The notes under the pieces were generated by a model. The model had not been told where the DNA came from. It saw nothing but the letters and a program-made list of their open reading frames with translations, and searched no databases. Position numbers and translations under genes: made by a program. Below are positions 5,749-14,746 of a stretch of DNA of 37,587 bases, piece after piece. Each line of letters starts with the position of its first letter. Position 1 is the first letter of the stretch. Source of the stretch: a bacterium (lineage in GTDB: Bacteria; CAYTYR01; UBA6262). Where the stretch lies: NCBI GenBank assembly GCA_028712895.1, contig JAQTPL010000017.1:1-37587 (forward strand), read 5' to 3'.

Positions 5749-7449
5749 TTATTCTTGTTCCGTTACTACCCGGACTACTTCTTCGATACTGGTGATACCT
5801 TTTTTTACTTTATCCAACCCGTCTTCTTTTAAAGTGATCATGCCATTTTCCACCGCTGCCTGCTTTAATGTTTCCGTGGAAGGACGCGTCATGATCAGAT
5901 CGCGAATACGGCGTTCACTGATCATCATTTCATAGATCCCGAGCCGTCCTTTGTACCCGATCTTTTGGCATTCTTTACACCCGACGGGTTTATAAAAAGT
6001 ATATTCCTGGCTGGGATCAAAACCAAACCGTTCCAGGACTTCTTTGGATGGCGTATAGGGTTCTTTGCAGGTCGGACAAAGTTTGCGCACCAGGCGTTGG
6101 GCCAGCACACCCAGGATACCGGATGAGATCAGGAATGGTTCTATGCCCATATCCAGCAGCCTGGTGACAGCCCCGGGAGCATCGTTGGTATGAATGGTGG
6201 AAAATACCAAGTGGCCGGTCAGGGCGGAACGGATGGCAATATCTGCCGTATCCTTATCGCGGATCTCCCCGACCATGATGACATTAGGGTCCTGCCGCAA
6301 TACAGAACGCAACACATCGCTAAAATTAAGCCCGATCCTGGTATTGACCTGCACCTGGTTGACCATTTTTAATTCATACTCTACCGGGTCTTCGATCGTG
6401 ATGATATTCTTATCCAGGGTATTGATCTTATCGAGGGCTGCATACAGCGAAGTAGTCTTGCCGCTGCCGGTAGGCCCGGTCACCAGGACAATACCATAAG
6501 GTTTTTTGATCAAGATATCAAACTGTTCCAGCACCGTCGGTTGAAAGCCCAATTGCCCCAAGCCGAACAGGAAAGAAGTCTTATCCAGGATTCTCATGAC
6601 TATTTTTTCGCCATTGATAGTCGGCAGAGTAGAAACACGGAAGTCAATACCTTTGTCCCACAGGCGCACGTGAAAGCGTCCGTCCTGGGGCATGCGTTTT
6701 TCCGCGATATCCAGGTCAGCCATGACTTTAATTCTGGAAGTGATCACTGAATGCAGGCGTTTCGGCGGGGTCATGATCTCGCGTAAAACCCCGTCGATAC
6801 GATACCGTATGCGGACAATATTGCGGTCCGGCTCGATATGGATATCACTGGCCCGGTTCTGGATGGCTTGCATGATAATGGCATTGACCAGTTTAATGAC
6901 CGGCCCATCCTCGGCCGCATCGCCCATTTTGCCCAGGTCCATTTCTTCGGTCCCGGCTTCTTCTTCTACCTGGACATTTTGGTCCTGGGTGATTTGCTGG
7001 ATAGCTTCCAGGGAACGGTAATACTGGTCAATGGCTTTGAGAATTTCCACTTCCGTGGCAATGGCTGGTTCAATTTCGCATTTAGTGATATATTTGAGGT
7101 TATCGATGGCCATGACGTCAAAAGGATCAGCCATAGCAACGGTGAGCACGTTTTCGATTTTAAACAGGGGAATAGACTGGTACTTGCGGGCCATTTTTTC
7201 CGGGATCAGCCGGATGACTTCAGGGTCGATAATATAGGTCCCCATATTGATATGGGGTATACCCAGCTGCTGTCCCAGGAAATCCATCAGCTTTTCTTCG
7301 TCGATAAAACCTAATTTTACCAACGTTTTCCCAAGCCGTTCACCGGTGCGTTTCTGGGCTTCGAGGGCTTCCTGCAACTGGCGCTCATTGATCACGCCAG
7401 AGTCGATCAGCATTTCTCCTAATCGCTTTTTACTTGTTTTATCTGGCAT
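5749..7449 (-). CDS. pilB: Type IV pilus assembly ATPase PilB with MshEN c-di-GMP domain
   Basis: 566 aa. Residues 9-61 form a textbook MshEN domain: two 24-residue RLGxxL...G....LxxAL-type motifs (9-32 and 38-61) joined by five residues, the known c-di-GMP-binding arrangement of MshE and some PilB proteins. A second N-terminal module follows (about 62-150). The secretion ATPase core has Walker A GPTGSGKT at 325-332, the Asp box near 353-358, Walker B around 389-400 (VIMVGEIRDKDTADIA) and the tetracysteine zinc motif C458/C461/C491/C494. It powers pilin polymerisation from the cytoplasmic face. The promoter is at 7533-7562 and a TGGAG ribosome site precedes the ATG. It heads a pilB, HD-GYP, pilC operon. 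GspE is the alternative name if this were type II secretion. Confidence 0.94.
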   Translation of the reverse strand: MPDKTSKKRLGEMLIDSGVINERQLQEALEAQKRTGERLGKTLVKLGFIDEEKLMDFLGQQLGIPHINMGTYIIDPEVIRLIPEKMARKYQSIPLFKIENVLTVAMADPFDVMAIDNLKYITKCEIEPAIATEVEILKAIDQYYRSLEAIQQITQDQNVQVEEEAGTEEMDLGKMGDAAEDGPVIKLVNAIIMQAIQNRASDIHIEPDRNIVRIRYRIDGVLREIMTPPKRLHSVITSRIKVMADLDIAEKRMPQDGRFHVRLWDKGIDFRVSTLPTINGEKIVMRILDKTSFLFGLGQLGFQPTVLEQFDILIKKPYGIVLVTGPTGSGKTTSLYAALDKINTLDKNIITIEDPVEYELKMVNQVQVNTRIGLNFSDVLRSVLRQDPNVIMVGEIRDKDTADIAIRSALTGHLVFSTIHTNDAPGAVTRLLDMGIEPFLISSGILGVLAQRLVRKLCPTCKEPYTPSKEVLERFGFDPSQEYTFYKPVGCKECQKIGYKGRLGIYEMMISERRIRDLIMTRPSTETLKQAAVENGMITLKEDGLDKVKKGITSIEEVVRVVTEQE

Positions 7450-7532
7450 TCATTCTCCAGTAATACTAATCCTGAAATAATAACATTTTACCTACGGGGA
7501 CATTGTAATTTAGTATCTGGGATCTTTTTGTT

Positions 7533-7562
7533 ATTATATAGTTTATAGTTTCTTTTTGTCAA
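7533..7562 (-). promoter_or_regulatory. Consensus sigma70 promoter of the pilB operon
   Basis: TTGACA (7562-7557) and TATAAT (7538-7533) are both perfect matches, separated by 18 bases on the minus strand. The predicted start is near 7526, giving a leader of about 77 bases to the pilB ATG at 7449. The promoter lies in the 130-bp gap after the glycosyltransferase stop, so pilB need not depend on readthrough. Confidence 0.8.
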
Positions 7563-7579
7563 TATATAAGATGCTTTGT

Positions 7580-9202
7580 TTAGCTTCTGTTTCTTTTGTA
7601 GATCATTATCTGGGCCTGGCCTGACCCGAGCAGTTCTTGTCTCTTTTTCACTTGCTCTGGTCCGAAAGCATAAATGGTCGTGTCCTTAAGCAGGAAAACA
7701 AAGCCATCCAAACAATAATCCTGCTTGATGATAAGCCTCATTTTATCAAATATATACTCAGGAGCATTTCCCGGCTTGCCGACAGAAGAAACAATATTTA
7801 CGGCAATGATATACTTTGGCTTGTTATTTTCAACTTCACGTACCACTTCTCGCTGTATGGCTAACACTTCGGTCTGATCTATCCGCCAAAATATATGATA
7901 GAAATAGATGTATTTGGACGCGCTTTTCCTTTTGGCATAATACAATATCTCAGGCTCTGATCCGAGAATAGCCACGGTATCAGACGGCGAAGTTTGAGTA
8001 GCGACATAGCCGGCTATCTGCCAAGCCTCTACAAAGGGATTCCTCCCGTAGATCGACTGTGAGATCTGTTCCGGAGTATATTGGAATAAATAGCGATAAT
8101 TAGCTTGCCAGGGTATATAAATACTCAGGGCAATGAGCGCCCCGGACAAGATTACCCGCAGCCAATGGCTTTTACATATTTTAATATCCTGATCCAGCAG
8201 CTTCCATAACCCCCAGGCAGCGCCTATAGCCAAAGGCGGAGTTATCTGTAAAAAATAGTGCGGGAAGAAACGCTTCCCGGCGGAAACTCCCAGGAATGAC
8301 ATAACAAACCACACCACCAAAAGGATCGTCTTTTTCCGGTCCATTTTGAAACCAGAAATAAAAGCGTATAAACAAAATAGCCAAAACAGTAGATCGCTTT
8401 TTAAGATGAAAACTAAGCGGCGCCAAAAAATCATTAATACCCTTAGATCAAATAAAGAACCGCCAATAGCCATGTAATTAACCAGGTTGTAGCCGAAAGT
8501 CCCATAGATAAAATCAGGCACCGCCCTGCGGGACCAGAAATAAAACAGCAACAATGCCGGGATCAAAATGAATCCAGAGACTAAATACAAAAGCTGCTTT
8601 GCTAAACGTTTAAGATCGTGCGCTTTCAGCGCTTGATACGATAAATAAAGTATGATGCCGGCGAAATTATGGACTCCGACTGGTTTGATCATGCAAGCTA
8701 TACCGCTGAGTAATCCGCAAGGAATAAGCCATTTTACACTTTGCTTTTCTTCTGACTTCAATAACAAAATATAACTGCCTATTATTGGCAATAGCATAAA
8801 GATTTCCGTATTAGCCGTGAAACCAAAAACGCACGGCTCGCTGGCCATAAGTGAAAATATAGCCGCCGCCATCAAGCTCAAGGATTGTTTATGAAATAAT
8901 TGCCAGCTTAATAAATATATAAGTACTACTTCTGCCAGCACCCATAAGATTAAAAAGAAATGTATCGCTTCAACAGAGTAACCAAACACTTTAAATGTAA
9001 GCAGGTAAATAAAATAGATTAACGGGGGTTTATGATCAAAACTATCCCGGTAGGGAATTTCCCCATGCTCAATCCCCCAGGCAATATAAGCATATCCGCC
9101 TTCATCTCTTTCCAAGGGCACACTCAGATATGGCAGCCTGATCAATATTGAGAACGCTATGACCAGTAAAAGCGATAGAACAGTAAATACCTTTTTATTC
9201 AA
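7580..9202 (-). CDS. GT-C membrane glycosyltransferase (PMT/ArnT-like, GT39/GT83 type)
   Basis: About 540 aa from the TTG at 9202, which has GGAGG seven bases upstream. A GTG at 9235 overlaps the previous stop but lacks a ribosome site, so it is less likely. The first luminal loop carries ERDEGGYA, the acidic motif of PMT_2/ArnT enzymes, followed by YRDSFDHKPPLIYF, also typical of the family. About ten to twelve membrane helices follow, with a soluble C-terminal tail from about residue 395. Such proteins transfer sugars from polyprenyl-phosphate donors to lipids or proteins on the periplasmic side. The neighbouring sulfatase-fold and TMTC-like genes suggest a surface-glycan or protein-decoration cluster. 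The acceptor is unknown; pilin is a guess from proximity. Confidence 0.8.
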   Translation of the reverse strand: MNKKVFTVLSLLLVIAFSILIRLPYLSVPLERDEGGYAYIAWGIEHGEIPYRDSFDHKPPLIYFIYLLTFKVFGYSVEAIHFFLILWVLAEVVLIYLLSWQLFHKQSLSLMAAAIFSLMASEPCVFGFTANTEIFMLLPIIGSYILLLKSEEKQSVKWLIPCGLLSGIACMIKPVGVHNFAGIILYLSYQALKAHDLKRLAKQLLYLVSGFILIPALLLFYFWSRRAVPDFIYGTFGYNLVNYMAIGGSLFDLRVLMIFWRRLVFILKSDLLFWLFCLYAFISGFKMDRKKTILLVVWFVMSFLGVSAGKRFFPHYFLQITPPLAIGAAWGLWKLLDQDIKICKSHWLRVILSGALIALSIYIPWQANYRYLFQYTPEQISQSIYGRNPFVEAWQIAGYVATQTSPSDTVAILGSEPEILYYAKRKSASKYIYFYHIFWRIDQTEVLAIQREVVREVENNKPKYIIAVNIVSSVGKPGNAPEYIFDKMRLIIKQDYCLDGFVFLLKDTTIYAFGPEQVKKRQELLGSGQAQIMIYKRNRS

Positions 9203-9234
9203 CGTGTTCCCTCCCGTTATTCTCTCTCCCGGCA

Positions 9235-11331
9235 CTATTGATATGGCACCAGGTAACCGTTGCGCCAGAAACTGTGCTTATCCAGGGACATCCATTGGAA
9301 TAACTGGTTTTTCAACATAGCCACGGTTTTGGATTCTTGCGCGGCGATGTTGTTTAATTCTTGCGGATCATTGTAAGTATCATATAATTCAAACTGCATC
9401 CCCTGCCGGGTCGGGATATAGATCAACTTATACCGTTCCGTGCGGATCATGCGGTGCTTAGCGATCGTCGTTAAAGACCGATATTCCGGTTTCACCACCA
9501 CTTCGTTATTATAGGTACTATCGATTTCTCCCAGGCTGATAATATCCGGATACATAATTCTTTGCTGCTGATAGAAATTATCCCCTTTATCCGTGAACCA
9601 CAAGCCGGTTTCAGCAAAGGCAGTCAAGTTCAGGCTGCTGGTGGTCCCCCTGGCCAGGGGCAGCAAGCTCACTCCGGCCATAGTTGGGGGAGCCGGGATA
9701 TGCAACAGGTCCAGGATGGTCGGGGCCACATCTATATCGCGCACTATACTGCCTGACTCCTGCACCGGAAAAGATGCCCCGGGTTTCTTAATGATCAGCG
9801 GCACATTTAATACGGCCCGGCCACGCAGATGCTCCCCATGGCCCTGGCCCCATCCATGTTCATATAATTGTTCCCCATGGTCACTAAGAACGATAATTAT
9901 CGTATTCTGATCCAGATTATTTTTCTCCAAATAAGTCATCAACCTGCCAGCCATATCATCCAGGCTGCGGACCGCCCCCTTATACAAACCCCTGATTTGT
10001 GCCAGGTCTGCCGGAGGCAAAGCCAGGCTTTCTCCCGGAATATTTGGCTTGTAATATTTATAGCGGCCTTGGTATCCCGGCTTAGTGAACATAGAATAGT
10101 ATGGGTACGGCGCGGCATACGGGAAATGAGTCACCGAAGAGAATAAAACCAGGAAAAAGTTCTGCCGGCCTTTAAACCCGGCGATAATTTTTTCAGCTTC
10201 CCGTTCCAGCACTATGGGATCGGCATTATTAGCCATTTCCTTTAAAACCGGGAATATGTCCCGGCCAGCCTGGTTCAAAATATATGGCAACAATAAATAA
10301 TGCATTTCCAGGCAGCGCTGTTCGATCAGGGTGTTAAAATTAAAATACGGTGTCTTAACAATATCAAAGCCAGCTTGGAAACGGGAAAAAACATCTCCGG
10401 CGAAATCACTGACCACAGCCGTGCGGTAACCATATTTTTTCAGGACCGTGCATAGAGACCCTTGATCCTGTTCTCTCAGGCTTTTTTCCGGGAACATATT
10501 ACGCACCCCATGCTGGCTGGGATACTGGCTCTTCAAATAGGTGATCCATTGCGGGAATGTCCGCGGCAAGGACACGTAACACTGCTGAAAACGCGTCCCT
10601 TGCTGCGCCAGGGAGATCAGGTTAGGCGTTAACTCATCGGTCACATAATCATTGCGCAGGCTATCAGCGCTGATAATGATCACATTCAGACCAGCCGGAA
10701 TTTGCCGGTATGTTTTTTGGGTCAAAGCCAGCAAGCCCCAGACGATCAAGGCAGAACCCGCCAGAGACACCGCTATCATCCGCACCAGCCAGGACCATCT
10801 CCTAAAAAGGAAGACGATAAAAAGCAAAAGTAAAAAACAGATCGTCAGGTAGAAATAAACCGGCTGCAGGTGAGCTGTCACCCCTTCCTGCAGCGCCTGG
10901 CGCCAGGGAGAACGTTCATGGAAATATTCACTATAGACCTGGGGATATTTGAGCATACTGGCAACTAAGAAAAAAACCTCGGTCGCTACCAGGGAAAGGA
11001 CCATGACCGGAAGTTTGCCACGCAGGCGCATCAGCCAGAACCTGGCTCCGAGCAAGGCCGACCAGAAATAATACCAGGCCAGCCCGCACAGAAAACCGAG
11101 GATCATATATACTCCCAGGATCTTGGCCTGGATCAGCAGGATATCCTGCCAGAAAAGCTTCCTGATCATGTCTACAGCCGGTTGGGCAGTTACTCCCATA
11201 TAGGAAAAAAGCTGCTGGTCAGCCAGGGACAGGACAAAAAACCCGGCATATACCAACGCCCCTATTTCTCCCCAGAATAAGGATTTATTATTCTTGACTC
11301 TGCTGGTTATTTTCACTACAATTGAATTCAT
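9235..11331 (-). CDS. Membrane sulfatase / LtaS-type phosphotransferase-fold protein
   Basis: 698 aa. Five membrane helices in residues 20-205 precede an alkaline-phosphatase-superfamily domain, the layout of LtaS/EptA-like enzymes. The catalytic domain begins NVIIISADSLRND (Asp223 a metal ligand). The nucleophile region reads SLPRTFPQW, with Thr258 at the position used by phosphoglycerol or phosphoethanolamine transferases instead of the Cys or Ser of true sulfatases. A later SDHGEQLYEHGWGQGHGEH segment supplies the remaining metal ligands. It probably modifies envelope glycans or lipids in the periplasm; the substrate is unknown. The start is supported by a GAGAGGA ribosome site, and its ATG shares the CATG at 11329-11332 with the start of the divergent phosphoesterase. 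It overlaps the downstream frame slightly if that gene starts at its GTG. Confidence 0.83.
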   Translation of the reverse strand: MNSIVVKITSRVKNNKSLFWGEIGALVYAGFFVLSLADQQLFSYMGVTAQPAVDMIRKLFWQDILLIQAKILGVYMILGFLCGLAWYYFWSALLGARFWLMRLRGKLPVMVLSLVATEVFFLVASMLKYPQVYSEYFHERSPWRQALQEGVTAHLQPVYFYLTICFLLLLFIVFLFRRWSWLVRMIAVSLAGSALIVWGLLALTQKTYRQIPAGLNVIIISADSLRNDYVTDELTPNLISLAQQGTRFQQCYVSLPRTFPQWITYLKSQYPSQHGVRNMFPEKSLREQDQGSLCTVLKKYGYRTAVVSDFAGDVFSRFQAGFDIVKTPYFNFNTLIEQRCLEMHYLLLPYILNQAGRDIFPVLKEMANNADPIVLEREAEKIIAGFKGRQNFFLVLFSSVTHFPYAAPYPYYSMFTKPGYQGRYKYYKPNIPGESLALPPADLAQIRGLYKGAVRSLDDMAGRLMTYLEKNNLDQNTIIIVLSDHGEQLYEHGWGQGHGEHLRGRAVLNVPLIIKKPGASFPVQESGSIVRDIDVAPTILDLLHIPAPPTMAGVSLLPLARGTTSSLNLTAFAETGLWFTDKGDNFYQQQRIMYPDIISLGEIDSTYNNEVVVKPEYRSLTTIAKHRMIRTERYKLIYIPTRQGMQFELYDTYNDPQELNNIAAQESKTVAMLKNQLFQWMSLDKHSFWRNGYLVPYQ

Positions 11332-12244
11332 GGATCCTCTCTATCTGCGCTTACTACTATCATTGTCCTGGATACTCTACCTGGGATTTCTGTATCACCT
11401 GTATTTTGGTTTTACTGCAAAACCGGTAAAAAAACTTGATCAGCTGCCAATAAACACTACTTTTTCCCTGGCTATTTTTGGTGACTGCCAGGGGACGGAT
11501 AATCCGTTCACTTCCCTGCGTCCAACTTATTTTGTATTCAATAACCTGCTGGACAATATTAATTCCCGCTTACCTCTGGCCACGATTATCCTCGGTGATA
11601 TGGTGGTTAGCGGCCGGGCTTATCATTTTTACCGTTTCCGCCGGCAGCTTGACCGTCTAAAAACACCAGTCTATCCAATTCTTGGGAATCATGACCTGAA
11701 ATACCAGGGCCGGGCTATTTTTACCAAGCTTTTCGGCTCAGCTTATTATTCTTTTTCCGTCGGCGCAAATACCTTCATCTTGCTGGATAATGCGGCCGGT
11801 TTTATTGATCCCCCGCAAATGGAGTGGTTAGAAACTCAGTTAAAAAATAATCCCGGCAACCGCTTATATGTTTTTCTGCATCAGCCGCTATTCGATCCAC
11901 GGCCGGGACAATCCTATGCCATGAGCGACCAGTCACAAGCTAATAAATTAGCGGGACTGTTTACTCGCGCCGCAGTGACTGCCGTATTTGCTTCACACTT
12001 ACATGGCTATTATGCTGCCATACAGGACCAGGTATCTTATTTTGTTACTGGCGGGGGCGGCAGCACTCTCACTTCGCCCCAAGATTATTATCATTACCTG
12101 CTGTTGCATATTGACCAAGATGAATTTAATGTTGAAATAGTAAAAATACCTGCCCGTCCTTCTGGTTCGCTGCTTTGGCGCTGGGGCTGTCTGGCTATTC
12201 TCTGGTGTTTATTGCTCTGGCTCACTTTTTCTTTGGTTCGCTGA
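11330..12244 (+). CDS. Membrane calcineurin-like metallophosphoesterase
   Basis: 304 aa from the ATG at 11330; an in-frame TTG at 11294 would add 12 residues. N-terminal (about 5-25) and C-terminal (about 280-302) hydrophobic helices flank the catalytic domain. Metallophosphoesterase motifs appear in order: GDCQG, LGDMV, GNHD, LHQP and SHLHGY. The first motif is DxQ rather than DxH and the second lacks its last Asp, so the metal site is slightly atypical. It is the only convincing plus-strand gene. Its start overlaps the divergent 698-residue gene and its end overlaps the convergent 803-residue gene by 23 bp. It probably acts at the membrane, perhaps removing phosphate groups from envelope intermediates handled by the flanking sulfatase-fold enzymes. 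That role is inferred from context only. Confidence 0.82.
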   Translation: MDPLYLRLLLSLSWILYLGFLYHLYFGFTAKPVKKLDQLPINTTFSLAIFGDCQGTDNPFTSLRPTYFVFNNLLDNINSRLPLATIILGDMVVSGRAYHFYRFRRQLDRLKTPVYPILGNHDLKYQGRAIFTKLFGSAYYSFSVGANTFILLDNAAGFIDPPQMEWLETQLKNNPGNRLYVFLHQPLFDPRPGQSYAMSDQSQANKLAGLFTRAAVTAVFASHLHGYYAAIQDQVSYFVTGGGGSTLTSPQDYYHYLLLHIDQDEFNVEIVKIPARPSGSLLWRWGCLAILWCLLLWLTFSLVR

Positions 12245-14633
12245 GATATCCCCACTCGGCCAGCATCTCCTTGAATACACCGCTCACTCCGGCCTGCTTT
12301 TCCCATTCTTGTTTATACTGTTCCAGTCTCCCCCAAGACAAAGAGAAACCAGATCCTGCTACTGCCGGCTCCGGTTCTCCTTTGAGTAAATAAAAATCAG
12401 GCCCGCCTATTACTTTAGCCTGGTCCGGGAGCAGCGGCAGAGTCATGCCAGATACCAGGATCTGCGCCAGTGGTATTTTTTTCCGGTCATACACTGCTGT
12501 GATTTTTAGCGCTGCATTATACGGTATAGTGTGGAAGCGCAACTCTGTTTTATCCCCCGTGGCGGTGAGCTTTAAAGTCTTTCCTTTAAATGAGACTGTA
12601 CCTTGCCCAGCTACCTGTGTCCCGGCAAAAGCGCCATTACTGGTAATTTCCATGGTCAGGATCTTTGGTCCCATATTTTGTCCGGTAAAAATATTTATCT
12701 CCGGATCCGGCTCATACCGGTCCAGCAGTGAACGCATTCTTTGCCGCAAGCCAAAATCAGCGGCAATGATATTTTTCTGCTCCTGCGGATCAAGCGTCAG
12801 GTCATACAACTCTTCGGGAATGAATTCCTGTAAAACTTTCCCCCGCTTTTCATAGACGCCGAAATTACGGATATACTTATACCTGTCCTCTACCCATATT
12901 CCCTTATTAAACCGGCCCCGCAAAAAGATCATTTTTTTCGGCGGGAGCTTATCTGCGGTGATCGTGGCGGCCAGGGAAAATCCCCTAAAATCAGCGCGGG
13001 CCGGCAGGTTCAGAAGGTCCAAGATGGTCGGAGCCAGGTCCAGATGTTCGGTAGTGGCGGTGACCCGCAGCGGATTAGTGATCTTAGCCGGGAATTGTAC
13101 GATCAAGGGCACGTGCACATCCTGGTCCTTCAGGCTGATCCCATGGTCATGAAAGATCACTTTTTTGCGGCTGACGGGCAAGACCTGCCAGTCCAGGTTT
13201 TCCGCGTGGTCACTAGTCACAACCACCAGAGTGTTCTCGCGCAAGCCCAGCTTTTCCAGGGCCGAGAACAGCTGGCCCAGGTAATCGTCATTATAAGCTA
13301 CTGCAGCTTCATATAATGTCCGATACCAGCTATAAGCGCTAAAATCAGTAAGCAGCGACCGGCATTGCCACAAATAACGGAACGGCGGTTTGTATGGGCC
13401 GTGAGCAGAATCATAATAGACCATTAAGGCAAATGGTAAGCTGCCATTTTTTTGCAGCCAGGCAATGGTTTCGTTGGTTATATGGACGTTGCTGTAGCCA
13501 TACCGCTCCATAATACGAGCGTCATCAAAACCAAAATCAACGCCAAAACCAGCACCATCAGTGAGGAGAGATATTACGCCGATCGCTCCGGTCTGGTAAC
13601 CATTATCCCGCAAAGCCGAGGCCAGGGTGGTGAATTGGCTCCGGTAATATTTCTGCCGGCTTTCCGCGCTGGCTACATATTCCAGGGACACCTCTCCAAG
13701 TTCAAAAGGCAAGCGGGAAGTTAAAAATGAGGTGACTGACTGCTTGGTCATATTGCCATTGGCCAGGTGCTTTTCAAAAGAAATACCTTGGTCTGCCAGG
13801 CGGTCGAGATGCGGAGTATAACTGCGCCCGTCAGTCTGTCGGCCGATCGCCGCACGACCGGTAGAATCAAGCACGACCAACAAGACATTATACTTAGGCT
13901 CACCAGTTTCACTAGCAGTGATGATCGGATTGCCCCAGAAAGCTTGTCCGCGTTCACCGGCAGTAGTGAACTGGAGCTGGACTTTTTGCCCGGCATAGGC
14001 TGATAAATCTACGGCATAATCATGCCATTGGTGATCCCGTTCTTCCATCTGGACATCAAAATATTGCCGGAATAACCGGTACTTTTTGTCTTCATAACGA
14101 TAAGGATATCTTGGTAAAGGCTGAATCTTTTCCTTAAAAATATTTTTGACCGCTCCTATACCCAGGCTCACCCTGACCTGGAATTCCACTGGCTGGGCCA
14201 GGATACCGCAGGAGAAGAGCAGGCGCGGTGTCTTTTTGGGTACTACTAATTCATAGGTTATAACGGTAGGCGCTGGTGCGTAGAGGCAATTTTTATGAAC
14301 TACTTTTAAAGGATACCAACCCAGAGAAATATGCATGTTTTCCGGAAGACGGTGAAAATTAATATTATCGTTGAGCAGCACCTGTTGTTTTAACTCCTGG
14401 TACCGGGCCTGATAATCCTGGTGACTGATATGAGCCGCCGGACTTAAGTCTATAAGATTATAAACGATTGTGTTCTTGGCCGCTAGCGGAGTGAGCAATA
14501 ATGGCGGCTTCTTGACCCGGCGGTCATTCGGGATAATAAAAATAGCCAGGAAAAGTAGATATAGGACAATCCCCACACTGGCGAGTAGAAAAACATATTT
14601 GATAATTTTAAGGATTATTCTTGAGACCAGCAT
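12222..14633 (-). CDS. Membrane-anchored sulfatase-fold hydrolase/transferase
   Basis: 803 aa. One membrane helix (about 10-35) is followed by a beta-rich region (about 60-240, containing QFTTAGERGQAFWGNP, reminiscent of a carbohydrate-binding or jelly-roll fold). The alkaline-phosphatase-superfamily domain starts at NVLLVVLDSTGRAAIG, with NMTKQSVTSFLTSRLP as the nucleophile region (Thr in place of the sulfatase Cys or Ser). VVVTSDHAENLDW and a later FHDHGISL give metal ligands. About 150 C-terminal residues form a further beta-rich extension. No formylglycine CxPxR motif is visible, so true sulfatase activity is uncertain. It ends convergently with, and 23 bp inside, the phosphoesterase gene. 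Only a weak purine-rich ribosome site (GAAAGAAG) precedes the ATG. It is likely cotranscribed with the TMTC-like gene upstream. Confidence 0.78.
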   Translation of the reverse strand: MLVSRIILKIIKYVFLLASVGIVLYLLFLAIFIIPNDRRVKKPPLLLTPLAAKNTIVYNLIDLSPAAHISHQDYQARYQELKQQVLLNDNINFHRLPENMHISLGWYPLKVVHKNCLYAPAPTVITYELVVPKKTPRLLFSCGILAQPVEFQVRVSLGIGAVKNIFKEKIQPLPRYPYRYEDKKYRLFRQYFDVQMEERDHQWHDYAVDLSAYAGQKVQLQFTTAGERGQAFWGNPIITASETGEPKYNVLLVVLDSTGRAAIGRQTDGRSYTPHLDRLADQGISFEKHLANGNMTKQSVTSFLTSRLPFELGEVSLEYVASAESRQKYYRSQFTTLASALRDNGYQTGAIGVISLLTDGAGFGVDFGFDDARIMERYGYSNVHITNETIAWLQKNGSLPFALMVYYDSAHGPYKPPFRYLWQCRSLLTDFSAYSWYRTLYEAAVAYNDDYLGQLFSALEKLGLRENTLVVVTSDHAENLDWQVLPVSRKKVIFHDHGISLKDQDVHVPLIVQFPAKITNPLRVTATTEHLDLAPTILDLLNLPARADFRGFSLAATITADKLPPKKMIFLRGRFNKGIWVEDRYKYIRNFGVYEKRGKVLQEFIPEELYDLTLDPQEQKNIIAADFGLRQRMRSLLDRYEPDPEINIFTGQNMGPKILTMEITSNGAFAGTQVAGQGTVSFKGKTLKLTATGDKTELRFHTIPYNAALKITAVYDRKKIPLAQILVSGMTLPLLPDQAKVIGGPDFYLLKGEPEPAVAGSGFSLSWGRLEQYKQEWEKQAGVSGVFKEMLAEWGYLSEPKKK

Positions 14634-14746
14634 TGTTCTTCTTTCCGGTAAGTTAGGCTCCGCTTTGTTCCGCGGTTACACAAATATATACTTGTTAATC
14701 TGTGCCGCGCCCGCCAGCACTTTTTGGCGGGTAATCCCTGTCCGCC

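Noticed and set aside
6838-7314. 158-codon plus-strand frame inside pilB
   Set aside because: Antisense shadow of a well-supported ATPase gene; no ribosome site or family pattern.
14710-14731. CCCGCCA/TGGCGGG hairpin after the TMTC-like gene as a terminator
   Set aside because: No T-run follows on the minus strand, and the next gene lacks a clear promoter; at most an RNA-stabilising stem.
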